A stretch of 64,000 nucleotides of DNA from Clusia tigrina (Eukaryota > Arthropoda > Insecta > Diptera > Clusiidae): positions 104,702,542 to 104,766,541 of the forward strand of contig OV050032.1 in assembly GCA_920105625.2 (NCBI GenBank). Direction: 5' to 3'. Below the pieces are notes generated by a model that saw only the letters and a program-made list of their open reading frames with translations, did no database searches and had not been told where the DNA came from. Shown here piece after piece: positions 1 through 12,000 of the stretch. Each line of letters opens with the position of its first letter. The stretch's first letter is position 1. A program made the position numbers and the translations under genes.

Positions 1-252
1 GATAAAACTTCAAACGCCCCTAACTTCTTTACGGTACGTCCTATACATATCAACGTTTGCAACATACAAATGCTTGTAACTTTTTACTGGAGCGTCATAA
101 AACCTTGAAATTTTGTAACAATGAAGTACCCGAGCCTCTTGTCAATTTAAGCTATCGCTCAAAGCTATGCTACCCTAGAGTCCCAAATCAAACACTGATA
201 AAACTTCAAACGCCCCTAACTTCTTTACGGTGCGTCCTACACCTATCAAAGT

Positions 253-3200
253 TTGCAACATACAAATGCTTGTAACTTTTTACTGGAAAGTCATAAAACC
301 TTGAAATTGTGTAACAATGAAGTACCCGAGCCTCTTGTCAATTTAAGCTATCGCTCAAAGCTATGCTACCCTAGAGTCCCAAATCAAACACTGATAAAAC
401 TTCAAACGCCCCTAACTTATTTACGGTACGTCCTACACATATCAAATTTTGCAACATACAAATGCTTGTAACTTTTTACTGGAGCGTCATAAAACCTTGA
501 AATTTTGTAACAATAAAGATCTCGAGCCTCTTGTCAATTTAAGCCATCGCTCAAAGCTATGCTACCCTAGAGTCCCAAATCAAACACTGATAGAACTTCA
601 AACGCCCCTAACTTCTATACGGTACGTCCTACATCTATCAAAGTTTGCAACATACAAATGCTTGTAACTTTTTACTGGAGCGTCATAAAACCTTGAAATT
701 TTGTAATAATGAAGTACCCGAGCCTCTTGTCAATTTAAGCTATCGCTCAAAGCTATGCTACCCTAGAGTCCCAAATCAAACACTGATAAAACTTCAAACG
801 CCCCTAACTTCTTTACGGTTCGTCCTACACCAATCAAAGTTTGCAACATACAAATGCTTGTAACTTTTTACTGGAGCGTCATAAAACCTTGAAATTTTGT
901 AACAATAAAGTACTCGAGGCTCTTGTCAATTTATGCCATCGCTCAAAGCTATGCTACCCTAGAGTCCCAAATCAAACACGGGTAAAACTTCAAATGGCCC
1001 TAACTTCTATACGGTACGTCCTACACCTATCAAAGTTTGCAACATACAAATGCTTGTAACTTTTTACTGGAGCGTCATAAAACCTTGAAATTTTGTAACA
1101 ATGAAGAACCCGAGCCTCTTGTCATTTAAGCTATCGCTCAAAGCTATGCTACCCTAGAGTCCCAAATCAAACACTGATAAAACTTCAAACGCCCCTAACT
1201 TCTTTACGGTACGTCCTACACCTATCAAAGTTTGCAACATACAAATGCTTGTAACTTTTTACTGGAGCGTCACAAAACATTGAAATTTTGTAACAATAAA
1301 GTACTCGAGCCTCTTGTCAATTTAAGCTATCGCTCAAAACTATGCTACTATTGAGTCCCAAATCAAACACTGATAAAACTTCAAATGCCCCTAACTTCTT
1401 TACGGTACGTCCTACACCTATCAAAGTTTGCAACATACAAATGCTTGTAACTTTTTACTTCAGCGTCATAAAACCTTGAAATTTTGTAACAATAAAGTAC
1501 TCGAGCATCTTGTCAATTTAAGTTATCGCTCAAAGCTATGCTACCCTAGAGTCCCAAATCAAACACTGATAAAACTTCAATCGCCCCTAACTTCTTTACG
1601 GTACGTCCTAGACATATCAAAGTTTGCAACATACAAATGCTTGTAACTTTTTACTGGAGCGTCATAAAACCTTGAAATTTTGTAACAATGAAGAACCCGA
1701 GCCTCTTGTCAATTTAAGCTATCGCTCAAAGCTATGCTACCCTAGAGTCCCAAATCAAACACTGATAAAACTTCAAACGCCCCTAACTTCTTTACGATAC
1801 ATCCTACACCTATCAAAGTTTGCAACATACAAATGCTTGTAACTTTTTACTGGAGCGTCATAAAACCATGAAATTTTGTAACAATGAAGTACCCGAGCCT
1901 CTTGTCAATTTAAGCTATCGCTCAAAGCTATGCTACTCTAGAGTCCCAAATCAAACACTGATAAAACTTCAAATGGCCCTAACTTCTATACGGTACGTCC
2001 TTCACCTATCAAAGTTTGCAACATACAAATGCTTGTAACTTTTTACTGGAGCGTCATAAAACCTTGAAATTTTGTAACAATAAAGTACTCGAGCCTCTTG
2101 TCAATTTAAGTTATCGCTCAAAGCTATGCTACCCTAGAGTCCCAAATCAAACACTGATAAAACTTCAAATGGCCCTAACTTCTATACGGTACGTCCTTCA
2201 CCTATCAAAGTTTGCAACATACAAATGCTTGTAACTTTTTACTTCAGCGTCATAAAACCTTGAAATTTGTAACAATAAAGTATTCGAGCCTCTTGTCAAT
2301 TTAAGCCATCGCTCAAAGCTATGCTACCATAGAGTCCCAAATCAAACACTGATAAAACTTCAAACGCCCCTAACTTCTTTACGGTACGTCCTACACCTAT
2401 CAAAGTTTGCAACATACAAATGCTTGTAACTTTTTACTGGAGCGTCATAAAACCTTGAAATTTTGTAACAATAAAGTACTCGAGCCTCTTGTCAATTTAA
2501 GTTATCGCTCAAAGCTATGCTACCCTAGAGAACACTGATAAAACTTCAAATGGCCCTAACTTCTATACGGTACGTCCTTCACCTATCAAAGTTTGCAACA
2601 TACAAATGCTTGTAACTTTTTACTGGAGCGTCATAAAACCTTGAAATTTTGTAACAATAAAGTACTCGAGCCTCTTGTCAATTTAAGCTATCGCTCAAAA
2701 CTATGCTACCATTGAGTCCCAAATCAAACACTGATAAAACTTCAAATGCCCCTAACTTCTTTACGGTACGTCCTACACCTATCAAAGTTTGCAACATACA
2801 AATGCTTGTAACTTTTTACTGGAGCGTCATAAAACCTTGAAATTTTGTAACAATGATGTACCCGAGCCTCTTGTCAATTTAAGCTATCGCTCAAAGCTAT
2901 GCTACCCTAGAGACCCAAATCAAATACTGATAAAACTACAAACGCCCCTAACTTCCTTACGGTACGTCCTACACCTATCAAAGTTTGGAACATACAAATG
3001 CTTGTAACTTTTTACTGGAGCGTCATAAAACCTTAAAATTTTGTAACAATAAAGTACTCGAACATCTTGTCAATTTAAGTTATCGCTCAAAGCTATGCTA
3101 CCCTAGAGTCCCAAATCAAACACTGATAAAACTTCAAATGGCCCTAACTTCTATACGGTACGTCCTACACCTATCAAAGTTTGCAACATACAAATGCTTG

Positions 3201-4749
3201 TAACTTTTTACTGGAGCGTCATAAAACCTTGAAATTTTGTAACAATAAAGTACTCGAGCATCTTGTCAATTTAAGTTATCGCTCCAAGCTATGCTACCCT
3301 AGAGTCCCAAATCAAACACTGATAAAACTTCAATCGCCCCTAACTTCTTTACGGTACGTCCAACACATATCAAAGTTTGCAACATACAAATGCTTGTAAC
3401 TTTTTACTGGAGCGTCATAAAACCTTTAAATTTTGTAACAATGAAGAACCCGAGCCTCTTGTCAATTTAAGCTATCGCTCAAAGCTATGCTACCCTAGAG
3501 TCCCAAATCAAACACTGATAAAACTTCAAACGCCCCTAACTTCTTTACGGTACGTCCTACACCTATCAAAGTTTACAACATACAAATGCTTGTAACTTTT
3601 TACTGGAGCGTCATAAAACCATGAAATTTTGTAACAATGAAGTACCCGAGCCTCTTGTCAATTTAAGCTATCGCTCAAACTCTATGCTACCCTAGAGTCC
3701 CAAATCAAACACTGATAAAACTTCAAATGGCCCTAACTTCTATACGGTACGTCCTTCACCTATCAAAGTTTGCAACATACAAATGATTGTAACTTTTTAC
3801 TGGAGCGTCATAAAACCTTGAAATTTTGTAACAATAAAGTACTAGAGCATCTTGTCAATTTAAGTTATCGCTCAAAGCTATGCTACCCTAGAGTCCCAAA
3901 TCAAACACTGATAAAACTTCAAACGCCCCTAACTTCTTTACGGTACGTCCTACACCTATCAAAGTTTGCAATATACAAATGCTTGTAACTTTTTACTGGA
4001 GCGTCATAAAACCATGAAATTTTGTAACAATAAAGTACTCGAGCATCTTGTCAATTTAAGTTATCGCTCAAAGCAATGCTACCCTAGAGTCCCAAATCAA
4101 ACACTGATAAAACTTCAATCGCACCTAACTTCTTTACGGTACGTCCTACACATATCAAAGTTTGCAACATACAAATGCTTGTAACTTTTTACTGGAGCAT
4201 CATAAAACCTTGAAATATTGTAACAATAAAGTACTCGAGCCTCTTGTCAATTTAAGCTATCGCTCAAAACTATGCTACCATTGAGTCCCAAATCAAACAC
4301 TGATAAAACTTCAAATGCCCCTAACTTCTTTACGGTACGTCCTACACCTATCAAAGTTTGCAACATACAAATGCTTGTAACTTTTTACTGGAGCGTCATA
4401 AATCCTTGAAATTTTATAACAATGATGTACCCGAGCCTCTTGTCAATTTAAGCTATCGCTCAAAGCTATGTTACCCTAGAGACCCAAATCAAATACTGAT
4501 AAAACTACAAACGCCCCTAACTTCCTTACGGTACGTCCTACACCTATCAAAGTTTGGAACATACAAATGCTTGTAACTTTTTACTGGAGCGTCGTAAAAC
4601 CTTGAAATTTTGTAACAATAAAGTACTCGAGCATCTTGTCAATTTAAGTTATCGCTCAAAGCTATGCTACCCTAGAGTCCCAAATCAAACACTGATAAAA
4701 CTTCAAACGCCCCTAACTTCTTTACGGTACGTCCTACACATATCAACGT
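253..4749. repeat. Half-unit A-left (23 monomers, 4,497 bp)
   Basis: Within copy A the variant order of 253-2038 recurs at 4750-6535 with a 4,497-bp offset (645 to 5142, 841 to 5338, 1624 to 6121, 1820 to 6317). The length is 23 x 196 minus 11. The 45-mer is therefore a duplication of an older unit of about 21-24 monomers. The first monomers (253, 449) are less alike than later ones. Confidence 0.85.
2407..2592. repeat. Shortened monomer, 10-bp deletion (186 bp)
   Basis: CCCTAGAG runs directly into AACACTGATA at 2530/2531; ten bases (TCCCAAATCA) are missing. The monomer is of the ATAAAGTACTCGAG plus AGTTATCGC subfamily. Confidence 0.93.
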
Positions 4750-6707
4750 TTGCAACATACAAATGCTTGTAACTTTTTACTGGACCGTCATAAAACCTTG
4801 AAATTGTGTAACAATGAAGTACCCGAGCCTCTTGTCAATTTAAGCTATCGCTCAAAGCTATGCTACCCTAGAGTCCCAAATCAAACACTGATAGAACTTC
4901 AAACGCCCCTAACTTCTATACGGTACGTCCTACATCTATCAAAGTTTGCAACATACAAATGCTTGTAACTTTTTACTGGAGCGTCATAAAACCTTAAAAT
5001 TTTGTAATAATGAAGTACCCGAGCCTCTTGTCAATTTAAGCTATCGCTCAAAGCTATGCTACCCTAGAGTCCCAAATCAAACACTGATAGAACTTCAAAC
5101 GCCCCTAACTTCTATACGGTACGTCCTACATCTATCAAAGTTTGCAACATACAAATGCTTGTAACTTTTTACTGGAGCGTCATAAAACCTTAAAATTTTG
5201 TAATAATGAAGTACCCGAGCCTCTTGTCAATTTAAGCTATCGCTCAAAGCTATGCTACCCTAGAGTCCCAAATCAAACACTGATAAAACTTCAAACGCCC
5301 CTAACTTCTTTACGGTTCGTCCTACACCAATCAAAGTTTGCAACATACAAATGCTTGTAACTTTTTACTGGAGCGTCATAAAACCTTGAAATTTTGTAAC
5401 AATAAAGTACTCGAGGCTCTTGTCAATTTAAGCCATCGCTCAAAGCTATGCTACCCTAGAGTCCCAAATCAAACACGGGTAAAACTTCAAATGGCCCTAA
5501 CTTCTATACGGTACGTCCTACACCTATCAAAGTTTTGCAACATACAAATGCGTGTAACTTTTTACTGGAGCGTCATAAAACCTTGAAATTTTGTAACAAT
5601 GAAGAACCCGAGCCTCTTGTCATTTAAGCTATCGCTCAAAGCTATGCTACCCTAGAGTCCCAAATCAAACACTGATAAAACTTCAAACGCCCCTAACTTC
5701 TTTACGGTACGTCCTACACCTATCAAAGTTTGCAACATACAAATGCTTGTAACTTTTTACTGGAGCGTCACAAAACCTTGAAATTTTGTAACAATAAAGT
5801 ACTCGAGCCTCTTGTCATTTAAGCTATCGCTCAAAACTATGCTACCATTGAGTCCCAAATCAAACACTGATAAAGCTTCAAATGCCCCTAACTTCTTTAC
5901 GGTACGTCCTACACCTATCAAAGTTTGCAACATACAAATGCTTGTAACTTTTTACTTCAGCGTCATAAAACCTTGAAATTTTGTAACAATAAAGTACTCG
6001 AGCATCTTGTCAATTTAAGTTTTCGCTGAAAGCTATGCTACCTTAGAGTCCCAAATCAAACACTGATAAAACTTCAATCGCCCCTAACTTCTTTACGGTA
6101 CGTCCTAGACATATCAAAGTTTGCAACATACAAATGCTTGTAACTTTTTACTGGAGCGTCATAAAACCTTGAAATTTTGTAACAATGAAGAACCCGAGCC
6201 TCTTGTCAATTTAAGCTATCGCTCAAAGCTATGCTACCCTAGAGTGCCAAATCAAACACTGATAAAACTTCAAACGCCCCTAACTTCTTTACGATACATC
6301 CTACACCTATCAAAGTTTGCAACATACAAATGCTTGTAACTTTTTACTGGAGCGTCATAAAACCATGAAATTTTGTAACAATGAAGTACCCGAGCCTCTT
6401 GTCAATTTAAGCTATCGCTCAAAGCTATGCTACTCTAGAGTCCCAAATCAAACACTGATAAAACTTCAAATGGCCCTAACTTCTATACGGTACGTCCTTC
6501 ACCTATCAAAGTTTGCAACATACAAATGCTTGTAACTTTTTACTTCAGCGTCATAAAACCTTGAAATTTGTAACAATAAAGTATTCGAGCCTCTTGTCAA
6601 TTTAAGCCACCGCTCAAAGCTATGCTACCCTAGAGTCCCAAATCAAACACTGATAAAACTTCAAATGCCCCTAACTTCTTTACGGTACGTCCTACACCTA
6701 TCAAAGT

Positions 6708-6893
6708 TTGCAACATACAAATGCTTGTAACTTTTTACTGGAGCGTCATAAAACCTTGAAATTTTGTAACAATAAAGTACTCGAGCCTCTTGTCAATTTA
6801 AGTTATCGCTCAAAGCTATGCTACCCTAGAGAACACTGATAAAACTTCAAATGCCCCTAACTTCTTTACGGTACGTCCTACACCTATCAAAGT
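6708..6893. repeat. Shortened monomer, 10-bp deletion (186 bp)
   Basis: Same deletion as at 2530, here after position 6831, with the same subfamily background. After the deletion the sequence switches to CAAATGCCCC rather than CAAATGGCCC, so one monomer has been skipped relative to the copy at 2407. Confidence 0.93.
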
Positions 6894-7874
6894 TTGCAAC
6901 ATACAAATGCTTGTAACTTTTTACTGGAGCGTCATAAAACCTTGAAATTTTGTAACAATGATGTACCCGAGCCTCTTGTCAATTTAAGCTATCGCTCAAA
7001 GCTATGCTACCCTAGAGACCCAAATCAAATACTGATAAAACTACAAACGCCCCTAACTTCCTTACGGTACGTCCTACACCTATCAAAGTTTGGAACATAC
7101 AAATGCTTGTAACTTTTTACTGGAGCGTCATAAAACCTTGAAATTTTGTAACAATAAAGTACTCGAGCATCTTGTCAATTTAAGTTATCGCTCAAAGCTA
7201 TGCTACCCTAGAGTCCCAAATCAAACACTGATAAAACTTCAAATGGCCCTAACTTCTATACGGTACGTCCTACACCTATCAAAGTTTGCAACATACAAAT
7301 GCTTGTAACTTTTTACTGGAGCGTCATAAAACCTTGAAATTTTGTAACAATAAAGTACTCGAGCATCTTGTCAATTTAAGTTATCGCTCCAAGCTATGCT
7401 ACCCTACAGTCCCAAATCAAACACTGATAAAACTTCAATCGCCCCTAACTTCTTTACGGTACGTCCAACACATATCAAAGTTTGCAACACACAAATGCTT
7501 GTAACATTTTACTGGAGCGTCATAAAACCTTTAAATTTTGTAACAATGAAGAACCCGAGCCTCTTGTCAATTTAAGCTATCGCTCAAAGCTATGCTACCC
7601 TAGAGTCCCAAATCAAACACTGATAAAACTTCAAACGCCCCTAACTTCTTTACCGTACGTCCTACACCTATCAAAGTTTACAACATACAAATGCTTGTAA
7701 CTTTTTATTGGAGCGTCATAAAACCATGAAATTTTGTAACAATGAAGTACCCGAGCCTCTTGTCAATTTAAGCTATCGCTCAAACTCTATGCTACCCTAG
7801 AGTCCCAAATCAAACACTGATAAAACTTCAAATGGCCCTAACTTCTATACGGTACGTCCTTCACCTATCAAAGT

Positions 7875-8060
7875 TTGCAACATACAAATGCTTGTAACTT
7901 TTTACTGGAGCGTCATAAAACCTTGAAATATTGTAGCAATAAAGTACTCGAGCCTCTTGTCAATTTAAGTTATCGCTCAAAGCTATGCTACCCAAGAGAA
8001 CACTGATAAAACTTCAAATGGCCCTAACTTCTATACGGTACGTCCTTCACCTATCAAAGT
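7875..8060. repeat. Shortened monomer, 10-bp deletion (186 bp), in replaced patch
   Basis: CCCAAGAG joins AACACTG after 7998. It also carries AAATATTGTAGCAAT, a rare variant otherwise seen near 17,107, so the monomer is a mosaic. Confidence 0.9.
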
Positions 8061-8648
8061 TTGCAACATACAAATGCTTGTAACTTTTTACTGGAGCGTC
8101 ACAAAACCTTGAAATTTTGTAACAATAAAGTATTCGAGCCTCTTGTCAATTTAAGCCATCGCTCAAAGCTATGCTACCCTTGAGTCCCAAATCAAACACT
8201 GATAAAACTTCAAACGCCCCTATCTTCTATACGGTACATCCTACACCTATCAAAATTGGCAACATTCAAATGCTTGTATCTTTTTACGGGAGCGTCATAA
8301 AACCCTGAAATTTTGTAACAATAAAGTATTCGAGCCTCTTGTCAATTTAAGCCATCGCTCAAAGCTATGCTACCCTTGAGTCCCAAATCAAACACTGATA
8401 AAACTCAAAACGCCCCTAACTTCTTTACGGTACGTCCTACACCTATCAAAGTTTGCAACATACAAATGCTTGTATCTTTTTACGGGAGCGTCAAAAAACC
8501 CTGAAATTTTGTAACAATAAAGTACTCGAGCCTCTTGTCAATTTAAGCTATCGCTCAAAACTATGCTACCATTGAGTCCCAAATCAAACACTGATAAAAC
8601 TTCAAATGCCCCTAACTTCTTTACGGTACGTCCTACACCTATCAAAGT
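7875..8648. repeat. Replaced four-monomer patch in copy A
   Basis: Copy B has four monomers (16,663-17,446, 784 bp) that match 12,558-13,341. At the same place copy A has four monomers of other subfamilies (774 bp): one with the 10-bp deletion, two with CCCTTGAG plus TATTCGAG, and one with CCATTGAG. Rare changes here include TTTTTACGGGAGCG (twice) and CCCTGAAA. Monomer number is the same on both sides, so this looks like patch replacement (gene conversion or double crossover), not simple deletion. Confidence 0.7.
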
Positions 8649-8852
8649 TTGGAACATACAAATGCTTGTAACTTTTTACTGGAGCGTCATAAAACCTTGA
8701 AATTTTGTAACAATAAAGTACTCGAGCATCTTGTCAATTTAAGTTATCGCTCAAAGCTATGCTACCCTAGAGTCCCAAATCATACACTGATAAAACTTCA
8801 AACGCCCCTAACTTCTTTACGGTACGTCCTATACATATCAACGTTTGCAACA

Positions 8853-8866
8853 TACAAATGCTTGTA
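8853..8866. other. Short dyad symmetry in the monomer
   Basis: TACAAATGCTTGTA has perfect 5-bp inverted arms (TACAA and TTGTA) around a 4-base ATGC loop. The overlapping flank TTGCAA is a 6-bp palindrome. Most monomers carry both. Some subfamilies break the dyad, for example those with CTTGTATC in place of CTTGTAAC keep it, while those with GCCTGTATC or GCTGGTAAC lose part of one arm. Short dyads of this size are known to be enriched in some centromeric satellites that lack a CENP-B box. A role here is inference. Confidence 0.5.
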
Positions 8867-8907
8867 ACTTTTTACTGGAGCGTCATAAAACCTTGAAATT
8901 TTGTAAC
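8865..8907. repeat. Internal sub-repeat of the monomer, copy 1 (43 bp)
   Basis: These 43 bases, from TAACTTTTTACTGG to TTTTGTAAC, align without gaps to the 43 bases at 9005-9047, which straddle the monomer boundary. By hand 29 of 43 positions match (about 67%), including TAACTT, GG.CGTC and the terminal TTTG.AAC. The copies are 140 bp apart within a monomer, or 56 bp apart across the junction. This suggests the 196-bp monomer grew partly by duplication of a shorter ancestral unit. Confidence 0.7.
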
Positions 8908-9004
8908 AATGAAGTACCCGAGCCTCTTGTCAATTTAAGCTATCGCTCAAAGCTATGCTACCCTAGAGTCCCAAATCAAACACTGATAAAACTTCAAACG
9001 CCCC

Positions 9005-9047
9005 TAACTTCTTTACGGTACGTCCTACACCTATCAAAGTTTGCAAC
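9005..9047. repeat. Internal sub-repeat of the monomer, copy 2 (43 bp)
   Basis: Partner of 8865-8907. It runs from TAACTTCTTTACGG to GTTTGCAAC and crosses into the next monomer. A weaker similarity (about 14 of 24 positions, ungapped) links the stretch just before it, GATAAAACTTC to CCTAAC, to CATAAAACCTTG to GTAAC inside copy 1. A third degenerate module is therefore possible but not secure. Confidence 0.65.
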
Positions 9048-12000
9048 ATACAAATGCTTGTAACTTTTTACTGGAAAGTCATAAAACCTTGAAATTGTGT
9101 AACAATGAAGTACCCTCGCCTCTTGTCAATTTAAGCTATCGCTCAAAGCTATGCTACCCTAGAGTCCCAAATCAAACACTGATAAAACTTCAAACGCCCC
9201 TAACTTATTTACGGTACGTCCTACACATATCAAATTTTGCAACATACAAATGCTTGTAACTTTTTACTGGAGCGTCATAAAACCTTGAAATTTTGTAACA
9301 ATAAAGATCTCGAGCCTCTTGTCAATTTAAGCCATCGCTCAAAGCTATGCTACCCTAGAGTCCCAAATCAAACACTGATAGAACTTCAAACGCCCCTAAC
9401 TTCTATACGGTACGTCCTACATCTATCAAAGTTTGCAACATACAAATGCTTGTAACTTTTTACTGGAGCGTCATAAAACCTTGAAATTTTGTAATAATGA
9501 AGTACCCGAGCCTCTTGTCAATTTAAGCTATCGCTCAAAGCTATGCTACCCTAGAGTCCCAAATCAAACACTGATAAAACTTCAAACGCCCCTAACTTCT
9601 TTACGGTTCGTCCTACACCAATCAAAGTTTGCAACATACAAATGCTTGTAACTTTTTACTGGAGCGTCATAAAACCTTGAAATTTTGTAACAATAAAGTA
9701 CTCGAGGCTCTTGTCAATTTATGCCATCGCTCAAAGCTATGCTACCCTAGAGTCCCAAATCAAACACGGGTAAAACTTCAAATGGCCCTAACTTCTATAC
9801 GGTACGTCCTACACCTATCAAAGTTTGCAACATACAAATGCTTGTAACTTTTTACTGGAGCGTCATAAAACCTTGAAATTTTGTAACAATGAAGAACCCG
9901 AGCCTCTTGTCATTTAAGCTATCGCTCAAAGCTATGCTACCCTAGAGTCCCAAATCAAACACTGATAAAACTTCAAACGCCCCTAACTTCTTTACGGTAC
10001 GTCCTACACCTATCAAAGTTTGCAACATACAAATGCTTGTAACTTTTTACTGGAGCGTCACAAAACATTGAAATTTTGTAACAATAAAGTACTCGAGCCT
10101 CTTGTCAATTTAAGCTATCGCTCAAAACTATGCTACCATTGAGTCCCAAATCAAACACTGATAAAACTTCAAATGCCCCTAACTTCTTTACGGTACGTCC
10201 TACACCTATCAAAGTTTGCAACATACAAATGCTTGTAACTTTTTACTTCAGCGTCATAAAACCTTGAAATTTTGTAACAATAAAGTACTCGAGCATCTTG
10301 TCAATTTAAGTTATCGCTCAAAGCTATGCTACCCTAGAGTCCCAAATCAAACACTGATAAAACTTCAATCGCCCCTAACTTCTTTACGGTACGTCCTAGA
10401 CATATCAAAGTTTGCAACATACAAATGCTTGTAACTTTTTACTGGAGCGTCATAAAACCTTGAAATTTTGTAACAATGAAGAACCCGAGCCTCTTGTCAA
10501 TTTAAGCTATCGCTCAAAGCTATGCTACCCTAGAGTCCCAAATCAAACACTGATAAAACTTCAAACGCCCCTAACTTCTTTACGATACATCCTACACCTA
10601 TCAAAGTTTGCAACATACAAATGCTTGTAACTTTTTACTGGAGCGTCATAAAACCATGAAATTTTGTAACAATGAAGTACCCGAGCCTCTTGTCAATTTA
10701 AGCTATCGCTCAAAGCTATGCTACTCTAGAGTCCCAAATCAAACACTGATAAAACTTCAAATGGCCCTAACTTCTATACGGTACGTCCTTCACCTATCAA
10801 AGTTTGCAACATACAAATGCTTGTAACTTTTTACTGGAGCGTCATAAAACCTTGAAATTTTGTAACAATAAAGTACTCGAGCCTCTTGTCAATTTAAGTT
10901 ATCGCTCAAAGCTATGCTACCCTAGAGTCCCAAATCAAACACTGATAAAACTTCAAATGGCCCTAACTTCTATACGGTACGTCCTTCACCTATCAAAGTT
11001 TGCAACATACAAATGCTTGTAACTTTTTACTTCAGCGTCATAAAACCTTGAAATTTGTAACAATAAAGTATTCGAGCCTCTTGTCAATTTAAGCCATCGC
11101 TCAAAGCTATGCTACCATAGAGTCCCAAATCAAACACTGATAAAACTTCAAACGCCCCTAACTTCTTTACGGTACGTCCTACACCTATCAAAGTTTGCAA
11201 CATACAAATGCTTGTAACTTTTTACTGGAGCGTCATAAAACCTTGAAATTTTGTAACAATAAAGTACTCGAGCCTCTTGTCAATTTAAGTTATCGCTCAA
11301 AGCTATGCTACCCTAGAGAACACTGATAAAACTTCAAATGGCCCTAACTTCTATACGGTACGTCCTTCACCTATCAAAGTTTGCAACATACAAATGCTTG
11401 TAACTTTTTACTGGAGCGTCATAAAACCTTGAAATTTTGTAACAATAAAGTACTCGAGCCTCTTGTCAATTTAAGCTATCGCTCAAAACTATGCTACCAT
11501 TGAGTCCCAAATCAAACACTGATAAAACTTCAAATGCCCCTAACTTCTTTACGGTACGTCCTACACCTATCAAAGTTTGCAACATACAAATGCTTGTAAC
11601 TTTTTACTGGAGCGTCATAAAACCTTGAAATTTTGTAACAATGATGTACCCGAGCCTCTTGTCAATTTAAGCTATCGCTCAAAGCTATGCTACCCTAGAG
11701 ACCCAAATCAAATACTGATAAAACTACAAACGCCCCTAACTTCCTTACGGTACGTCCTACACCTATCAAAGTTTGGAACATACAAATGCTTGTAACTTTT
11801 TACTGGAGCGTCATAAAACCTTAAAATTTTGTAACAATAAAGTACTCGAACATCTTGTCAATTTAAGTTATCGCTCAAAGCTATGCTACCCTAGAGTCCC
11901 AAATCAAACACTGATAAAACTTCAAATGGCCCTAACTTCTATACGGTACGTCCTACACCTATCAAAGTTTGCAACATACAAATGCTTGTAACTTTTTACT

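Larger units (their letters stand above)
1..8788. repeat. 45-monomer super-HOR, copy A (8,788 bp)
   Basis: Position 1 matches position 8789, and the order of monomer variants then repeats with a constant offset of 8,788 bp (57 to 8845, 1428 to 10216, 2789 to 11577, 4946 to 13734, 7482 to 16270). The length equals 45 x 196 minus 32, and the indels seen sum to -32: three 10-bp deletions, five 1-bp deletions and three 1-bp insertions. The left end is cut by the window edge, so the true phase of the unit is arbitrary. The match to copy B is lost at 7875-8648 and regained from 8649 with a 10-bp shift. Confidence 0.92.
4750..9040. repeat. Half-unit A-right (22 monomers, 4,291 bp)
   Basis: Copy of A-left with two monomers lost in steps. 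The offset falls from 4,497 to 4,301 where the monomer at 2016-2211 is missing, and to 4,105 at the 10-bp-deletion monomer near 6840, where one more monomer is skipped. From 6894 to about 7874 the 4,105 offset holds (2789 to 6894, 3181 to 7286, 3377 to 7482). Confidence 0.83.
8845..9040. repeat. Representative consensus monomer (196 bp)
   Basis: This monomer matches the commonest base at every position I compared. Hand count: A 64, T 56, C 50, G 26, so 38.8% GC. On this strand (G-C)/(G+C) is about -0.32. It has six CpGs against roughly 6.6 expected from base composition. The variable block is about 65-80 bases into the monomer: here ATGAAGTACCCGAG, elsewhere ATAAAGTACTCGAG, ATAAAGATCTCGAG, ATGAAGAACCCGAG or ATGATGTACCCGAG. 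A second variable spot is CCCTAGAG versus CCCTTGAG or CCATTGAG, and a third is CAAACGCCCC versus CAAATGGCCC or CAATTCGCCC. These switches define the subfamilies used to trace the HORs. Confidence 0.93.

Noticed and set aside
8865..8880. RNA polymerase III terminator (TTTTT) with possible A/B boxes
   Set aside because: The T5 run in AACTTTTTACTG is present in most monomers, but I found no B-box-like GGTTCGA..CC element at a suitable distance. Five Ts alone are weak evidence.
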